This document shows positions 45,857 to 55,605 of a stretch of DNA of 64,000 nt, piece by piece. Source of the stretch: Pseudomonadota bacterium (lineage in GTDB: Bacteria; Pseudomonadota; Alphaproteobacteria; UBA8366); contig JAYZAS010000001.1 of NCBI GenBank assembly GCA_036339585.1, positions 278,574-342,573 of the forward strand, given 5' to 3'. The stretch's first letter is position 1. Every line of letters starts with the position of its first letter. The notes under the pieces were generated by a model. That model had not been told where the DNA came from, searched no databases, and worked only from the letters and a program-made list of their open reading frames with translations. A program made the translations under genes and the position numbers.

Positions 45857-46420
45857 ATGAATATGATCAACAAATCGATTCCAGAATTTACCGCTCAAAT
45901 GTTTCATTCAGGCGAATTCAAGGAAGTGTCTTCCAATGACGTCAAGGGCAAATGGTCGATCTTTCTTTTTTATCCGGCAGACTTTACATTTGTTTGTCCA
46001 ACCGAGCTAGAAGACATGGCAAAACAGTATGACGAACTGAAAGGTTTAGGCGTAGAGGTGTATGCCGTTTCGACGGACACACATTTTGTCCATAAGGCTT
46101 GGCATGATACTTCCGATGCCATCGGCACACTGAATTACCCAATGATTGGTGATCCAACAGGAGCCATAACACGGGGATTTGGAGTAATGATCGAGGAGGA
46201 GGGTGTTGCATTGAGAGGCACCTTCTTGGCAAACCCTGAGGGAATAATCAAAGTATGTGAGATTCACGACTTGGGCATTGGGCGTTCAGCCAAAGATATG
46301 GTCCGTAAAGTTAAAGCGGCCCAATATGTTGCGGATCATGATGGCGAAGTCTGCCCAGCAGCGTGGGAAGAGGGCGAGAAAACCTTAACGCCAAGCCTAG
46401 ATCTTGTCGGCAAAATCTAG
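45857..46420 (+). CDS. ahpC: Alkyl hydroperoxide reductase C (2-Cys peroxiredoxin)
   Basis: 187 residues. Peroxidatic C47 in '[13 protein letters not shown]' and resolving C166 in 'EVCPAAW', the AhpC/Prx1 layout; the C-terminus ends 'SLDLVGKI' as in other AhpC. It reduces H2O2 and organic peroxides and is recycled by AhpF, encoded downstream. GAGGTAG precedes the ATG. Expression is probably driven by OxyR. Confidence 0.97.
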   Translation: MNMINKSIPEFTAQMFHSGEFKEVSSNDVKGKWSIFLFYPADFTFVCPTELEDMAKQYDELKGLGVEVYAVSTDTHFVHKAWHDTSDAIGTLNYPMIGDPTGAITRGFGVMIEEEGVALRGTFLANPEGIIKVCEIHDLGIGRSAKDMVRKVKAAQYVADHDGEVCPAAWEEGEKTLTPSLDLVGKI

Positions 46421-46451
46421 TCGACAAAGCACGCGTAGGTAGAAAATCATG

Positions 46452-46494
46452 GCGCACACGTCGCGGCTTTTTTGTCGGGGCGTGTGTGCTTTTT
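46452..46494 (+). terminator. Intrinsic terminator/attenuator between ahpC and ahpF
   Basis: A 9-bp stem GCGCACACG/CGTGTGTGC (one G-T pair) is followed directly by TTTTT. It lies 32 nt after the ahpC stop and ends 31 nt before the ahpF ATG. Partial termination here would give more AhpC than AhpF, as the enzymes' stoichiometry demands. Confidence 0.75.
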
Positions 46495-46525
46495 ATCGCT
46501 TTATCAGGGGCAGTGGACACGGCAT

Positions 46526-48079
46526 ATGTTGACACAAGAAATTAAGGACGCACTTACGACCTATACTGCAGCAATGAAAAACGACTTAGTTTTTGTATTG
46601 CAAAAGGGTGTGCATGAGAAGCGTGAGGAATTATTAACATTCCTATCTGAGGTTGCCAGCACAAGTGAAAGGCTGTCTGTTGAAGAACGCGATTCCTCTA
46701 ACACTCTGCGCGGACCAATCAGTTTTTTACTCGAGGTCGACGGACAGGAAACCGGGATTCAATTCTCCGGCATTCCAAGCGGGCACGAATTCAACTCTTT
46801 GATATTAGCGGTGCTCAATACCACTGGCACACCTAGTAAATTAGATGAGAGTCTCAAAACCCTCATCAAGGGTATCGACACTCCCCTTAAGTTTGAGGTA
46901 TTTGTAAGTCTAAGCTGCCACAACTGCCCGGATGTTGTGCAAGCCCTCAATCAATTCAGCAGCTTAAACCCTCTGATCAGCTCTGAAATGATCGATGGGG
47001 GTCTATTTCCGAAGTTAGTGGAAGACCGGAATATTCAGGGGGTACCAACAGTTTTTCTCAATGGTGATATTTTTGCGAACGGAAAAATTGACCCCTCTAC
47101 ATTAGTCGATCGTTTGTTGGAACGAGTTCCCAGTGTTGAACCAATACACCTAAAATCCGAATTGCCATTACAGGATGTAACTATAATCGGCGGGGGTCCA
47201 GCTGGAGTTTCAGCGGCTATATATGCGGCACGTAAAGGGTTGAAGGTGACAGTCATTACAGACCGGCTTGGTGGCCAGCTTAAAGATACACTGGGGATAG
47301 AAAACTTTATCTCAGTCTCAAAAACAACGGGCCCAGACCTTACTTCCGACTTGCTCTCCCACATGCAAGATTATGAGATCACCTTAAAGGAGCATCTAAG
47401 AGTAACGAAGATAGATGACGGAGAGATAAAACTAATCCATATTTCATCCGGTGAGATAATTGAAACGAAAACAATTGTCATCGCTAGTGGCGCTAAATGG
47501 CGTGAACTAGGTTGCCCAGGGGAAAAAGAAAATATTGGAAACGGTGTTGCATACTGCCCACACTGCGATGGCCCCTTTTACAAAGGCAAGGATGTGGCAG
47601 TGGTCGGAGGGGGTAATTCTGGAATGGAGGCCGCACTCGATCTTGAGAATATTGTTAATTCAGTTACCGTCTTGGAGTTTTTGCCCGAATTAAAGGCTGA
47701 TCAGATACTAGTTGACCAAGCTAGCACCAAAGAAAAAATCAGAATCATAAAAAATGCAGAAACAAAGCAAGTTCTAGCTGCTGATGGTAAGGTTACGGGC
47801 ATTGAGTATATTGATCGTGACACGAAGAAGATTACAAAGTTAAATTTATCGGGTATTTTTGTTCAGATAGGATTAGTGCCAAATAGCGAATTTGCTAAGG
47901 ACTTGGTAAAAACCACCAAGTGGGGCGAAATCGTCATTAACGACCGCTGTGAAACTAATGTTAAGGGAATTTTTGCTTGCGGAGATGTGACTACCGTCCC
48001 GTATAAGCAAATTGTAGTAGCAATGAGTGAGGGTTCAAAAGCTTCATTATCAGCATTCGATCATATGCTAAAGAACTAG
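46526..48079 (+). CDS. ahpF: Alkyl hydroperoxide reductase F subunit
   Basis: 517 residues. The N-terminal domain has two thioredoxin-like folds with C131/C134 ('CHNC'). The thioredoxin-reductase part has FAD motif '[16 protein letters not shown]', C344/C347 ('YCPHCDGP') and NADH motif '[14 protein letters not shown]'. It passes electrons from NADH to AhpC. The ATG at 46526 is chosen: the earlier in-frame codons lie within the terminator region. Confidence 0.96.
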   Translation: MLTQEIKDALTTYTAAMKNDLVFVLQKGVHEKREELLTFLSEVASTSERLSVEERDSSNTLRGPISFLLEVDGQETGIQFSGIPSGHEFNSLILAVLNTTGTPSKLDESLKTLIKGIDTPLKFEVFVSLSCHNCPDVVQALNQFSSLNPLISSEMIDGGLFPKLVEDRNIQGVPTVFLNGDIFANGKIDPSTLVDRLLERVPSVEPIHLKSELPLQDVTIIGGGPAGVSAAIYAARKGLKVTVITDRLGGQLKDTLGIENFISVSKTTGPDLTSDLLSHMQDYEITLKEHLRVTKIDDGEIKLIHISSGEIIETKTIVIASGAKWRELGCPGEKENIGNGVAYCPHCDGPFYKGKDVAVVGGGNSGMEAALDLENIVNSVTVLEFLPELKADQILVDQASTKEKIRIIKNAETKQVLAADGKVTGIEYIDRDTKKITKLNLSGIFVQIGLVPNSEFAKDLVKTTKWGEIVINDRCETNVKGIFACGDVTTVPYKQIVVAMSEGSKASLSAFDHMLKN

Positions 48080-48165
48080 CCTCTATCTTTGACTTTGCAT
48101 GAGACCCCACAAATAACCTAACCCTGATAAGCCCATACATTGCGCTTAAAATAGTTGCTATGTCA

Positions 48166-48951
48166 TTAATTTTTTTTGGGCGGCTGAGGCCTTGAGAAAA
48201 CCAGTTCAAACTCAGTGGATGCGGGCGCGTCTAGAATGTATCCATCTGAATTAAAATCTTTTAAGCCTTCCGCCCGGTCAACACGATTTTCCATGATCCA
48301 ACGCGCCATCGAACCGCGCGCATGTTTAGCATAGTACATAAGAGACCGGGGTGTGCCATTTTTGATATTGAGGAATTTGGCAGTAATCACGGGCCGTTTT
48401 AACACATCGCGATCAACCACCTTAAAATATTCATTTGAGGCAAGATTAACCACAGTCGCGTCATTGTGGTCGGCAAAATCAGCATTCAATTCATCTGCGA
48501 TGCGCGTCCCCCAAAACTCATAAAGGGACTTCCCTCTATGATTTTTCAACTTAGCGCCCATCTCAAGACGGTAGGGCTGTATCGCATCCAACGGTCTCAA
48601 AAGACCATAAAGGCCTGAGAGGATGCGTAAGTGCCTTTGCGCGTACTCCAACGTATCTTTTGAAAGACTATCTATCTGCAACCCCCAATAAACATCTCCG
48701 TCAAATGCGAAACCAGCTGGCTTTGCACTATTACTCATATTATCCAGATTGAACGCTTGGAACCGTTCATAATTAATGGCGGCTAATTTGTCACTTATGT
48801 GCATAAGTTCTTTTAAATCGGAAGCTGTCTGCTTTTTGGCAATACTTGCTAGTTCAACCATGTCATCAGATAACTGCGGTTGAGTAATAGGAACACCGAT
48901 CGTAATAGGCTCCATATCAAGTTTTTTTGCTGGAGATAGTAAAGTAAGCAT
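48166..48951 (-). CDS. yaaA: Peroxide stress protein YaaA
   Basis: 261 residues of the UPF0246 family: 'LTLLSPAKKLDMEP', 'AFDGDVYWGLQIDSL', 'LRILSGLYGLLRPLDAIQPYRLEMG', 'SLYEFWGTRIADEL', 'NLASNEYFKVVD' and 'YAKHARGSMARWIM'. YaaA lowers free iron and DNA damage under peroxide stress and is an OxyR target in E. coli. It lies convergent to ahpF with only 86 nt between. GGAGGAAAGG precedes the ATG. Confidence 0.95.
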   Translation of the reverse strand: MLTLLSPAKKLDMEPITIGVPITQPQLSDDMVELASIAKKQTASDLKELMHISDKLAAINYERFQAFNLDNMSNSAKPAGFAFDGDVYWGLQIDSLSKDTLEYAQRHLRILSGLYGLLRPLDAIQPYRLEMGAKLKNHRGKSLYEFWGTRIADELNADFADHNDATVVNLASNEYFKVVDRDVLKRPVITAKFLNIKNGTPRSLMYYAKHARGSMARWIMENRVDRAEGLKDFNSDGYILDAPASTEFELVFSRPQPPKKN

Positions 48952-49285
48952 ATGATTTCCTTTCCTCCTAACATCAACCCGGCCGGCCCGGGTTAGTACG
49001 CGTGGGTAGGTTGTGACCTAAATATGACACCTGCACACCAATATCAATTGTTTGGTGCACAAAACCTCAACATTAAAGTTGTACCTGCCGCCTTTTTTAA
49101 TCGTTATATTACGACACAAATGCAGATAAGTTTTGTGTTTTTGCCCATCTTATTTGACAAAAGAAAAACCACCATTCGACCGAATACCACTTGGCTCTTT
49201 AAGTTGGTCTGCTTTTAAGAAAATACGAGATGATTCTTGTTTTATTTTCTCGTCTTCTCGCCCAAGAGAGTCGATTTCTAAATTT
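48952..49285. other. 334-nt intergenic region
   Basis: Between yaaA and the end of the ThDP enzyme gene. It contains the yaaA promoter and an imperfect inverted repeat around 49030-49060 (TGCACACCAA against TTTGGTGCA). Open frames here are short and lack ribosome sites; no RNA gene is seen. Confidence 0.45.
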
Positions 49286-50953
49286 TTACAAACTACTGTC
49301 ACACATAACTTCAATTAAATTTGGGCCTTTTTTATTGGCAAAAGCACTTTCAAGTGCATCTCTTAAATCTAAGGGATCTTCTATGCGGCGAGCTTCGACC
49401 CCCATAGACATCGCAAGCGCTGTAAAATCAACCTCAGGATTCTTGAAGTCCATACCAATAAAGTTATCATTTTTATGAAATGCTACCAGTCGCTGCTTTA
49501 TAATTCTGTAACCGCCGTTGTTTACAATGATATATGTCATGGGAAGTTTGTGATTAGCCGCGGTCCAAAGCGCCTGAATGCTATACATTGAGCTGCCGTC
49601 ACCTATGATAGCACAAACGGGTCTTCTGGGATGGGCCAATTGAACCCCAACGGCGGCTCCCATACCCCAGCCAATGCCCCCAGAAGCAAGTCCGTGATAA
49701 TCATGCCTCTCACGATATGGCCAGAGGTCATTGAGAAACCGTGCCGCGGTTAACCCTTCATTTACAATAATAGTATTGCTGGGCAATGCTTCTGTTAATT
49801 GCAGCATAAGCCAATCGGGATTGATTGGAATGCCACTGCCTTCATTAGATATTCGGTGTGTGAGTTTCGTCCGTTTTGTAGACCAATTTTTGTTTAAGAG
49901 AGCTTTAAGACGCTCTTTCGCCAAAACGTCTAAAGCAGTTCCGCCCGTTTCTTTTAATAGAGGGATCAACGCTCGGAGTGTTTCACGGATATCACTGCCA
50001 ATCGCCATTTCAGTTGGATAATTCTTACCCATCTCCCAATCATTCAAACCAATCTGTATAATGGGAAGATCGGCAGGCATAGGATCAACATCATCCCAAA
50101 CCGACATACGCAGTACATCAGCTCCCAACACAATCATCAGGTCAAAAGCTTCTAGAATTGACCGGACTTCCCTCTGGTTGCGTGAAAGTGCACCCATAAA
50201 ACATGGTTTTTCAGAAAGAAAATGGGAACCATAGGGTACTGTTTGCTGATAAACCGGAACTCCCAGCGTTATCGCAAAGTCCGCAGCCTCGATCAATGCG
50301 TTGCTCGTCACGATTTCATTACCACAAATCACTACCGGATTTTCAGCACGGAGTATACGCTCAGCAACACTGGCCAATGCCTCTACTGACGGCCTATTCC
50401 GCGTATCTATACGAGTTATCGAACCAATTTCAATTCCGGCTTTGTGGTTTAGAATATCACCGGGCAAAGATAGGAAAACGGGGCCAGTGGGTGGCGTTAA
50501 AGCAATCTTAGCGGCACGATGTATAATACGTGGCATGTCTTCTAGGCGAGTAATCTCGGTAGCCCATTTAACCAAAGGCGCTGCCATTGGCACCAACGGG
50601 TCGTAAAGCAACGGCTCTGTCAAGCCGTGTCCTAGTTCTTGTTGTCCCGCTGTTATTATCAATGGCGTTCCGGTAAACTTGCAGTTGTAGAGTGAACCCA
50701 TAGCATTGCCGAGGCCAGGCGCCACGTGCACGTTGCACGCAACCAACTCACCCGTTGCCCGGGAATACCCATCAGCCATCGCAACCACAATCGCTTCATG
50801 CATTCCCATAACGTAGGTTAGATCTGGATGGTCCTTAAGGGCATGCATAATTGGCAGCTCTGTAGTTCCAGGGTTACCAAAAAGATGGGAAACACCTTGA
50901 GCTTTTAGCAGCGTAAGGAATGCCGATCGTCCGGAAATCTGGTTCGCAGCCAT
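49286..50953 (-). CDS. Thiamine-diphosphate-dependent enzyme (benzoylformate decarboxylase/acetolactate synthase-like)
   Basis: 555 residues with the three POX-family domains. Catalytic Glu is E53 in 'GMHEAIVVAMADGYSR'. The middle FAD/ADP-binding-like domain follows, and the C-terminal ThDP site reads 'AIIGDGSSMYSIQALWTAANH...NNGGY'. The combination resembles MdlC-type 2-oxoacid decarboxylases more than acetolactate synthases, since no small subunit gene is near. Reaction would be decarboxylation or carboligation of a 2-oxoacid. AAAGGG precedes the ATG. Confidence 0.88.
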   Translation of the reverse strand: MAANQISGRSAFLTLLKAQGVSHLFGNPGTTELPIMHALKDHPDLTYVMGMHEAIVVAMADGYSRATGELVACNVHVAPGLGNAMGSLYNCKFTGTPLIITAGQQELGHGLTEPLLYDPLVPMAAPLVKWATEITRLEDMPRIIHRAAKIALTPPTGPVFLSLPGDILNHKAGIEIGSITRIDTRNRPSVEALASVAERILRAENPVVICGNEIVTSNALIEAADFAITLGVPVYQQTVPYGSHFLSEKPCFMGALSRNQREVRSILEAFDLMIVLGADVLRMSVWDDVDPMPADLPIIQIGLNDWEMGKNYPTEMAIGSDIRETLRALIPLLKETGGTALDVLAKERLKALLNKNWSTKRTKLTHRISNEGSGIPINPDWLMLQLTEALPSNTIIVNEGLTAARFLNDLWPYRERHDYHGLASGGIGWGMGAAVGVQLAHPRRPVCAIIGDGSSMYSIQALWTAANHKLPMTYIIVNNGGYRIIKQRLVAFHKNDNFIGMDFKNPEVDFTALAMSMGVEARRIEDPLDLRDALESAFANKKGPNLIEVMCDSSL

Positions 50954-51133
50954 GACACGCCCTTTCAGGCAACAGAGAAATTAAAATATTGCTCTTATTA
51001 TATCGCAATATTTATACATTCGCCTAAAGAGCTGAGTCTAGGCTGCTCTATCCGACACGCAAGAAGCCGTGATAAAGGTTTGAGCGCTCCCTAGCAAAGA
51101 ACGAGAGTTAGTGAAGGTTTCTTGCACCCAATG

Positions 51134-52048
51134 CTAGCCTCTACCAATATCTGGTGACAGGCAAACTACAAGCTTATTGACTGGCAGAGAAAACCTGCAT
51201 TGATTACCCTTCCCCTGCTTTTCAAAAAATCTCTCAAGCTGCATTAGCATATGATCTTTTTCCTGGGGGGCTACCACAAACGATGCATAGAAGAACCCTG
51301 CTACTTCCCTTGCTAAAACATCAGGCGTAGCATCCAAATAAAAGACCATAGGCTCGATTTCCACTTCCGCATCAGTAAAAGTTTGTTTCGCAAGTCGCGC
51401 GAGAGATGCCCCCTCACGTACACGAGGGTCACCCAAGTCGATCCCACCGTATCTAGGGTGCTGCTGTTTAACAAAAGAATAAATTATCTTGTGTAATTCA
51501 TCATAACCTGGTGCGGTTTTGGGATCTCCATCCACAATAGCTGCGAAAACTCCATTCTTTTTCAGCACCCTCTTAACTTCCCGTAACACCAAAGGAACCT
51601 GGTCCATCAGTGTTAAAGCCCAATGACACAGAACAATGTCAAAGAAATCATCGTCTATAAAATGTAGGTCCTGTGCAACACCCACATACAAATTATTTTC
51701 TAATTCAGGGTTGCGTTGTCGAGCTAATACTAGCTCCTCAACACTCATATCAACACCAATTAATTCTGAGCTTGGTTCACACCGCTGTCGACATAATTCA
51801 AGTAAAACACCGCTGCCGCAAGCAAGATCCAAAATATGTGAGTGTCGTTTTGGGTCCATAACGCCTGCGAGTAATTCGTAACTGTTACGACCCAAACTGT
51901 CCCGGCACTTTAGGGCACAAGACTCTGCAAAGCCGGGATGATTACGATGAACCAATAAAAGGTGCTCGCGTAGGGATTCATCACTTGGCTGCTCTCCCCT
52001 CATCAGGCACTGCATCCAGTATGACTCATCGTAGATAGGTTTATTCAT
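51134..52048 (-). CDS. Class I SAM-dependent methyltransferase
   Basis: 304 residues. SAM motif I 'ILDLACGSGVLLEL' around residue 72, acidic motif II 'LIGVDMSVEEL', 'DIVLCHWALTLM' and 'VLKKNGVFAAIVDGD' follow in standard order. The first 65 residues are a family-specific N-terminal cap ('YDESYWMQCLMRGEQPSDE'). The substrate is unknown. It ends a four-gene same-strand set with an MFS transporter, a second methyltransferase and a PhyH dioxygenase, suggesting a small-molecule pathway. Confidence 0.85.
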   Translation of the reverse strand: MNKPIYDESYWMQCLMRGEQPSDESLREHLLLVHRNHPGFAESCALKCRDSLGRNSYELLAGVMDPKRHSHILDLACGSGVLLELCRQRCEPSSELIGVDMSVEELVLARQRNPELENNLYVGVAQDLHFIDDDFFDIVLCHWALTLMDQVPLVLREVKRVLKKNGVFAAIVDGDPKTAPGYDELHKIIYSFVKQQHPRYGGIDLGDPRVREGASLARLAKQTFTDAEVEIEPMVFYLDATPDVLAREVAGFFYASFVVAPQEKDHMLMQLERFFEKQGKGNQCRFSLPVNKLVVCLSPDIGRG

Positions 52049-52121
52049 TATTAAGAGAGTCCATACTATTGAATCTAAGAGATATTCCCGGCAGTGATCC
52101 TGTTACGTATTGCGTATGCCT

Positions 52122-53393
52122 TTATGCGTGGCGTGGCGGTGACTGTCTTATTGAGAGGGTTCGCCTCATCCACCCGAAGACAGCAGCACAAATAAAAACG
52201 TACAGAGAAAGGACTAAAAATTGTGTTTCTAATCTAATACCAACATCAATCAACGCCCCCAGTAACGCTGGCGCAACAGCAGTTGAAAAGACCTGTAGCG
52301 TCACGCTCAGAGATCTAATGGACCCAAGGTTTGCAGTGCCATACATCTCAGCCCATAACGCTCCGAATAGGACAGTCGCCCCCCCAGCTGAAGCACCAAT
52401 CAAGGCCATAAATACTGGAGCTACGTAAAACTCGTCAATACAGGCTATCAAGGCAAGGCCGAAAGCAAGGGGTAGCAAGTAAAACTGCAAGAGATACACC
52501 GCACCAAATCGATCTACCATCCATCCAGCCACTAGAGTAACTATCGTCGCACTTATCGCATAAAGCGGATAACAAGAAGCAAATTCGGGAAGTAACCATG
52601 ACTTCATTTCGACAAGGTGGACCTGATGGAACAAAACGCCTGTGATGATGAAAGGGGGGGCGAGAAGACCAGGCAATAATATATAAAAACGTTGGTCACG
52701 CAGGACTTGCGCACGGGTCCAACACTTAAATCCTTCTTTTGTCTTTTCGGGTAATAATTGCTGATGCCGATCGAGGTTTCGTGATCGTAAAAGATGGCTA
52801 CTCCAGAGCATAGCAGGCAACAGAATGATGAGTATAATAAGAGCACCGTGTGCCCAGATCTCACGCCAAGTCAAGAATGTTAAGAAAGTAGCAACAAGAA
52901 TTGGCAGCAAGGCCTCCCCAACTGGGTACCCAAGCGTCGCAATACTAATCGCACGCCCGCGCTCCGCCGAAAACCAACGCGCCATAGCAGTGATTGCGAT
53001 ATGACCTGGAAGTGCTTGACCTAACAAACGCATTCCAAAAAGGGCCAAGCAGAGCACAAAGACTGAGTATGTGTTGGCTATAACTATCATACACCCGCTT
53101 AGACCTAATAAAGCGATAGCGCCAAGCAGACGCAAGTCATACTTGTCTGTTGATTTTCCAAGCCACAAGAAAACTATCGCACTGCCAAGTGTTGCCGCGG
53201 AGTAAATGGCCCCAAATCTCCCGTGAGATAGCTCCAAGTCATTTCGAATTTCCCCTGAAAAAAGAGCAATAAAAAAGGTTTGCCCAACATTAGAACTAAA
53301 AGCTAATAGGAACCCAAAAAAGAGAGCCGGTGCTGCGCGCTTCAACAAACTACAAGCATTCATACGATTAAAATAAATTCCAAAAAGTGCCAT
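52122..53393 (-). CDS. MFS transporter
   Basis: 423 residues with about twelve membrane helices. The loop 2-3 motif is 'YSAATLGSAIVFLWLGKSTDKYDLR' (GxxxD(R/K) type), and the central loop is 'HLLRSRNLDRHQQLLPEKTKEG'. It belongs to the oxalate/formate or monocarboxylate-type MFS by general pattern. It sits between two methyltransferase genes and probably moves the pathway's product or substrate. The start may be ATG 53393 or the ATG ten codons later. Confidence 0.87.
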   Translation of the reverse strand: MALFGIYFNRMNACSLLKRAAPALFFGFLLAFSSNVGQTFFIALFSGEIRNDLELSHGRFGAIYSAATLGSAIVFLWLGKSTDKYDLRLLGAIALLGLSGCMIVIANTYSVFVLCLALFGMRLLGQALPGHIAITAMARWFSAERGRAISIATLGYPVGEALLPILVATFLTFLTWREIWAHGALIILIILLPAMLWSSHLLRSRNLDRHQQLLPEKTKEGFKCWTRAQVLRDQRFYILLPGLLAPPFIITGVLFHQVHLVEMKSWLLPEFASCYPLYAISATIVTLVAGWMVDRFGAVYLLQFYLLPLAFGLALIACIDEFYVAPVFMALIGASAGGATVLFGALWAEMYGTANLGSIRSLSVTLQVFSTAVAPALLGALIDVGIRLETQFLVLSLYVFICAAVFGWMRRTLSIRQSPPRHA

Positions 53394-53412
53394 CGCCCCA
53401 TGACATGATGAA

Positions 53413-54255
53413 TTAAATGGCGGCGACCTTTATAAAAAATAGCATAACCTGTTGATCAAAGCGCCATATGCCATTTTGCAGACATTCCTTTAAATAAGGA
53501 CCAGTCACCGGGCTTTTAAGCATAGCTTCAAGACCAATTGTATCGTCAAAAATACAGCGCTGCAGGTATCCTTCTACATGTTCACTCGCATTTTCGAGCG
53601 CAGTGTTTTGATAAGAAATCTGTTTGACCTTGAAATCTACTCCCATAGCCTTCAATGTTTCAGCTATTAACTCAGCGCTCGAAAATGGCACTCCCGCACC
53701 ATCCTTAATGCCATTGATATAATGTCTGTAGAACCTCAAATAGTGCGAATTACTAGTAGCGTGAGCAATAAAGCCAGCGCCGTCCAACGCGAGAACAAAC
53801 CTTTCTAGAGCAGCCTGAATCTCTTCTTTAGGTACCGCATAAAGCGCATGAGTAGCCCAAACTATGTCAAAAGCGCCTGGCTCACACGCCAACGCTTGCA
53901 GCGTCATTTCAAATTCAGCGCTGCAGTGGAATGGCGGAAAAAGAGCTTTCCGCGCTTCGGAAATTGAAAATGCCGATGGATCAAGGAGAGAGTATTCAAC
54001 AGGCAATATACTTGCTTCAGACAAGCGGCCAAATTGCTTGAGTGCAGAGGGAAACTTACCGGAACCGCAAGCCACATCCAATAGCTTTAAATTGCGCTGA
54101 CCAACCACTTTTTGGCGTTCTTCAAACCAATTCTTCCAATCGATGGCTTCAGCAAGGTGTTTATAGTCAACAGAGGCAAGAGCATAGAATCTGTCCATTT
54201 CAGCACGGCCAGCCTCACTCCAGTGCGCACAACTTCGTTGGAAGGTATCTGTCAT
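53413..54255 (-). CDS. Class I SAM-dependent methyltransferase
   Basis: 280 residues with motif I 'LLDVACGSGKFPSALKQFG' at about 57, 'AFDIVWATHALYAVPKEEIQ' and 'ALDGAGFIAHATSNSHYL'. It differs clearly from the methyltransferase at 51134. AAGGATT precedes the ATG, and the gene begins 4 nt after the dioxygenase stop, so the two are translated from one message. The substrate is unknown. Confidence 0.85.
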   Translation of the reverse strand: MTDTFQRSCAHWSEAGRAEMDRFYALASVDYKHLAEAIDWKNWFEERQKVVGQRNLKLLDVACGSGKFPSALKQFGRLSEASILPVEYSLLDPSAFSISEARKALFPPFHCSAEFEMTLQALACEPGAFDIVWATHALYAVPKEEIQAALERFVLALDGAGFIAHATSNSHYLRFYRHYINGIKDGAGVPFSSAELIAETLKAMGVDFKVKQISYQNTALENASEHVEGYLQRCIFDDTIGLEAMLKSPVTGPYLKECLQNGIWRFDQQVMLFFIKVAAI

Positions 54256-54259
54256 TTGT

Positions 54260-55273
54260 TTAATCCTTGGCCTGCCAACAAATCGGGTTTAATTCACTTG
54301 CGGCTTTATCACCCGGACCAGCACCAGGAATAAATTTTCCCCAGTCACCTGACACCATTGTCGGCTTATCGACAATCCGAGCTCCATCTGCAAAATAGGT
54401 GCTTGCAAGCACAACTCTGCTTTGACTTGTTCTGTTGGAAGCCGCCGTATGAAAACTCCGGTTATGGTGGAAGCTGACCTCTCCGATGTCAAAAGCACTA
54501 TCCTCGACTGCAACATTTTTTTTCTTAAAAACTTCGTTAATTTTCTTATCGTAACTTGTGTCAAATTTATTAAATTCAATATCCTTAACGAACTCAAAAA
54601 CACTCAACGGTTTTGCAAAAGATAAGGGGCCCATTTCAACTGGAATTGGTTGTGCCGGAATCCAAGCCGTAACAACATCGTCTGTAGCTAGAGGAAAATG
54701 GTGGTCGTCGTAATGCCACGGTGTTCTGCCGCAGCCTGGCTCCTTGGACAAAATATTATCATGATAGAGACGCACACTATTTACATTTAAAAGTTCGGCA
54801 CAAATCTTACCAATCCTTTCACTAAGCACGAAAGCTTTGATAAGTGGATTGTTAAGCCACGCCATCTCAAGGCTTAAGAAGCGATCACGGACATCACCAT
54901 CAAGGGAAGACTTAAAAGACTCACCTAATAACCTAACTAACTCTTGACGTAATCGGACTACCGCCCCATGCGTCAGAATTTTTTTTAGTTTAATAAAACC
55001 ATTTTGTTGGAATTCCCCTCGATCCTTACTCGATAAGGGAAAAGGGGTTCTTAACTCTTCGATGATGGCTTCATCGCTTGGCAAGTCTTTAACCTGAACA
55101 GAGGACATGGGCATTAGCTCGACTGGCTGCTCTTCGATGTTTTCAGCTAGTGTCACATACCAATCCCACCACGCTTGATTGTCTTGTTCCCAAGGCTGAT
55201 TGACATCTGCTTGAAGAGCATTTTCGCCCACCAACAAACCAGCAGAATGCTTCTGCGTATCTTTTTTTTTCAA
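54260..55273 (-). CDS. Phytanoyl-CoA dioxygenase (PhyH)-family protein
   Basis: 337 residues. Iron ligands H187 and D189 lie in 'GRTPWHYDDHHFPL', and the distal His and 2-oxoglutarate Arg in 'HHNRSFHTAASNRTSQSRVV'. The PhyH family hydroxylates acyl-CoAs, or in bacteria many secondary metabolites and ectoine. The apparent start is TTG at 55273 with AAAGG upstream; no ATG lies before residue 50. First gene of the compact set with two methyltransferases and an MFS transporter. Confidence 0.87.
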   Translation of the reverse strand: MKKKDTQKHSAGLLVGENALQADVNQPWEQDNQAWWDWYVTLAENIEEQPVELMPMSSVQVKDLPSDEAIIEELRTPFPLSSKDRGEFQQNGFIKLKKILTHGAVVRLRQELVRLLGESFKSSLDGDVRDRFLSLEMAWLNNPLIKAFVLSERIGKICAELLNVNSVRLYHDNILSKEPGCGRTPWHYDDHHFPLATDDVVTAWIPAQPIPVEMGPLSFAKPLSVFEFVKDIEFNKFDTSYDKKINEVFKKKNVAVEDSAFDIGEVSFHHNRSFHTAASNRTSQSRVVLASTYFADGARIVDKPTMVSGDWGKFIPGAGPGDKAASELNPICWQAKD

Positions 55274-55605
55274 GGCTAACTACCTTTTTTTATGGGAAGT
55301 TTGTGTTCGGTGAAATGTTATTGAAACTCAATCTTCAGACTTTTATGCGGGTCTGATGCGGAAAGTAGAATCTTATAATATTAGGGTTTTGGCAAGTTAA
55401 AATCTATAACTTCATGCCAAAGGATCTAGCACTCTCTATGATGAGAAGGGCCACAAGACTTGGCGGCTTATTTAAAGTTCACATTATTTCACGATCAGGC
55501 CCGTATAATTTCTTTTCGCATTCTAAAAAAATAGCATGGCGATATTTTGGAAAGCCAGAATTGTTAAGTTCTCTTTTTATCAGACGGGCACATCAATCAA
55601 GTCAG
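55274..55605. other. 332-nt intergenic region
   Basis: Between the CoA-transferase stop and the PhyH gene. It should contain the promoter of the PhyH-methyltransferase-MFS set. A plus-strand frame at 55414-55653 has no ribosome site and overlaps the CoA-transferase end, so I do not count it. Nothing else was seen. Confidence 0.45.

Noticed and set aside
49024..49218. 64-aa plus-strand frame in the yaaA-ThDP gap
   Set aside because: Biased composition, no ribosome site, no neighbouring plus-strand gene.
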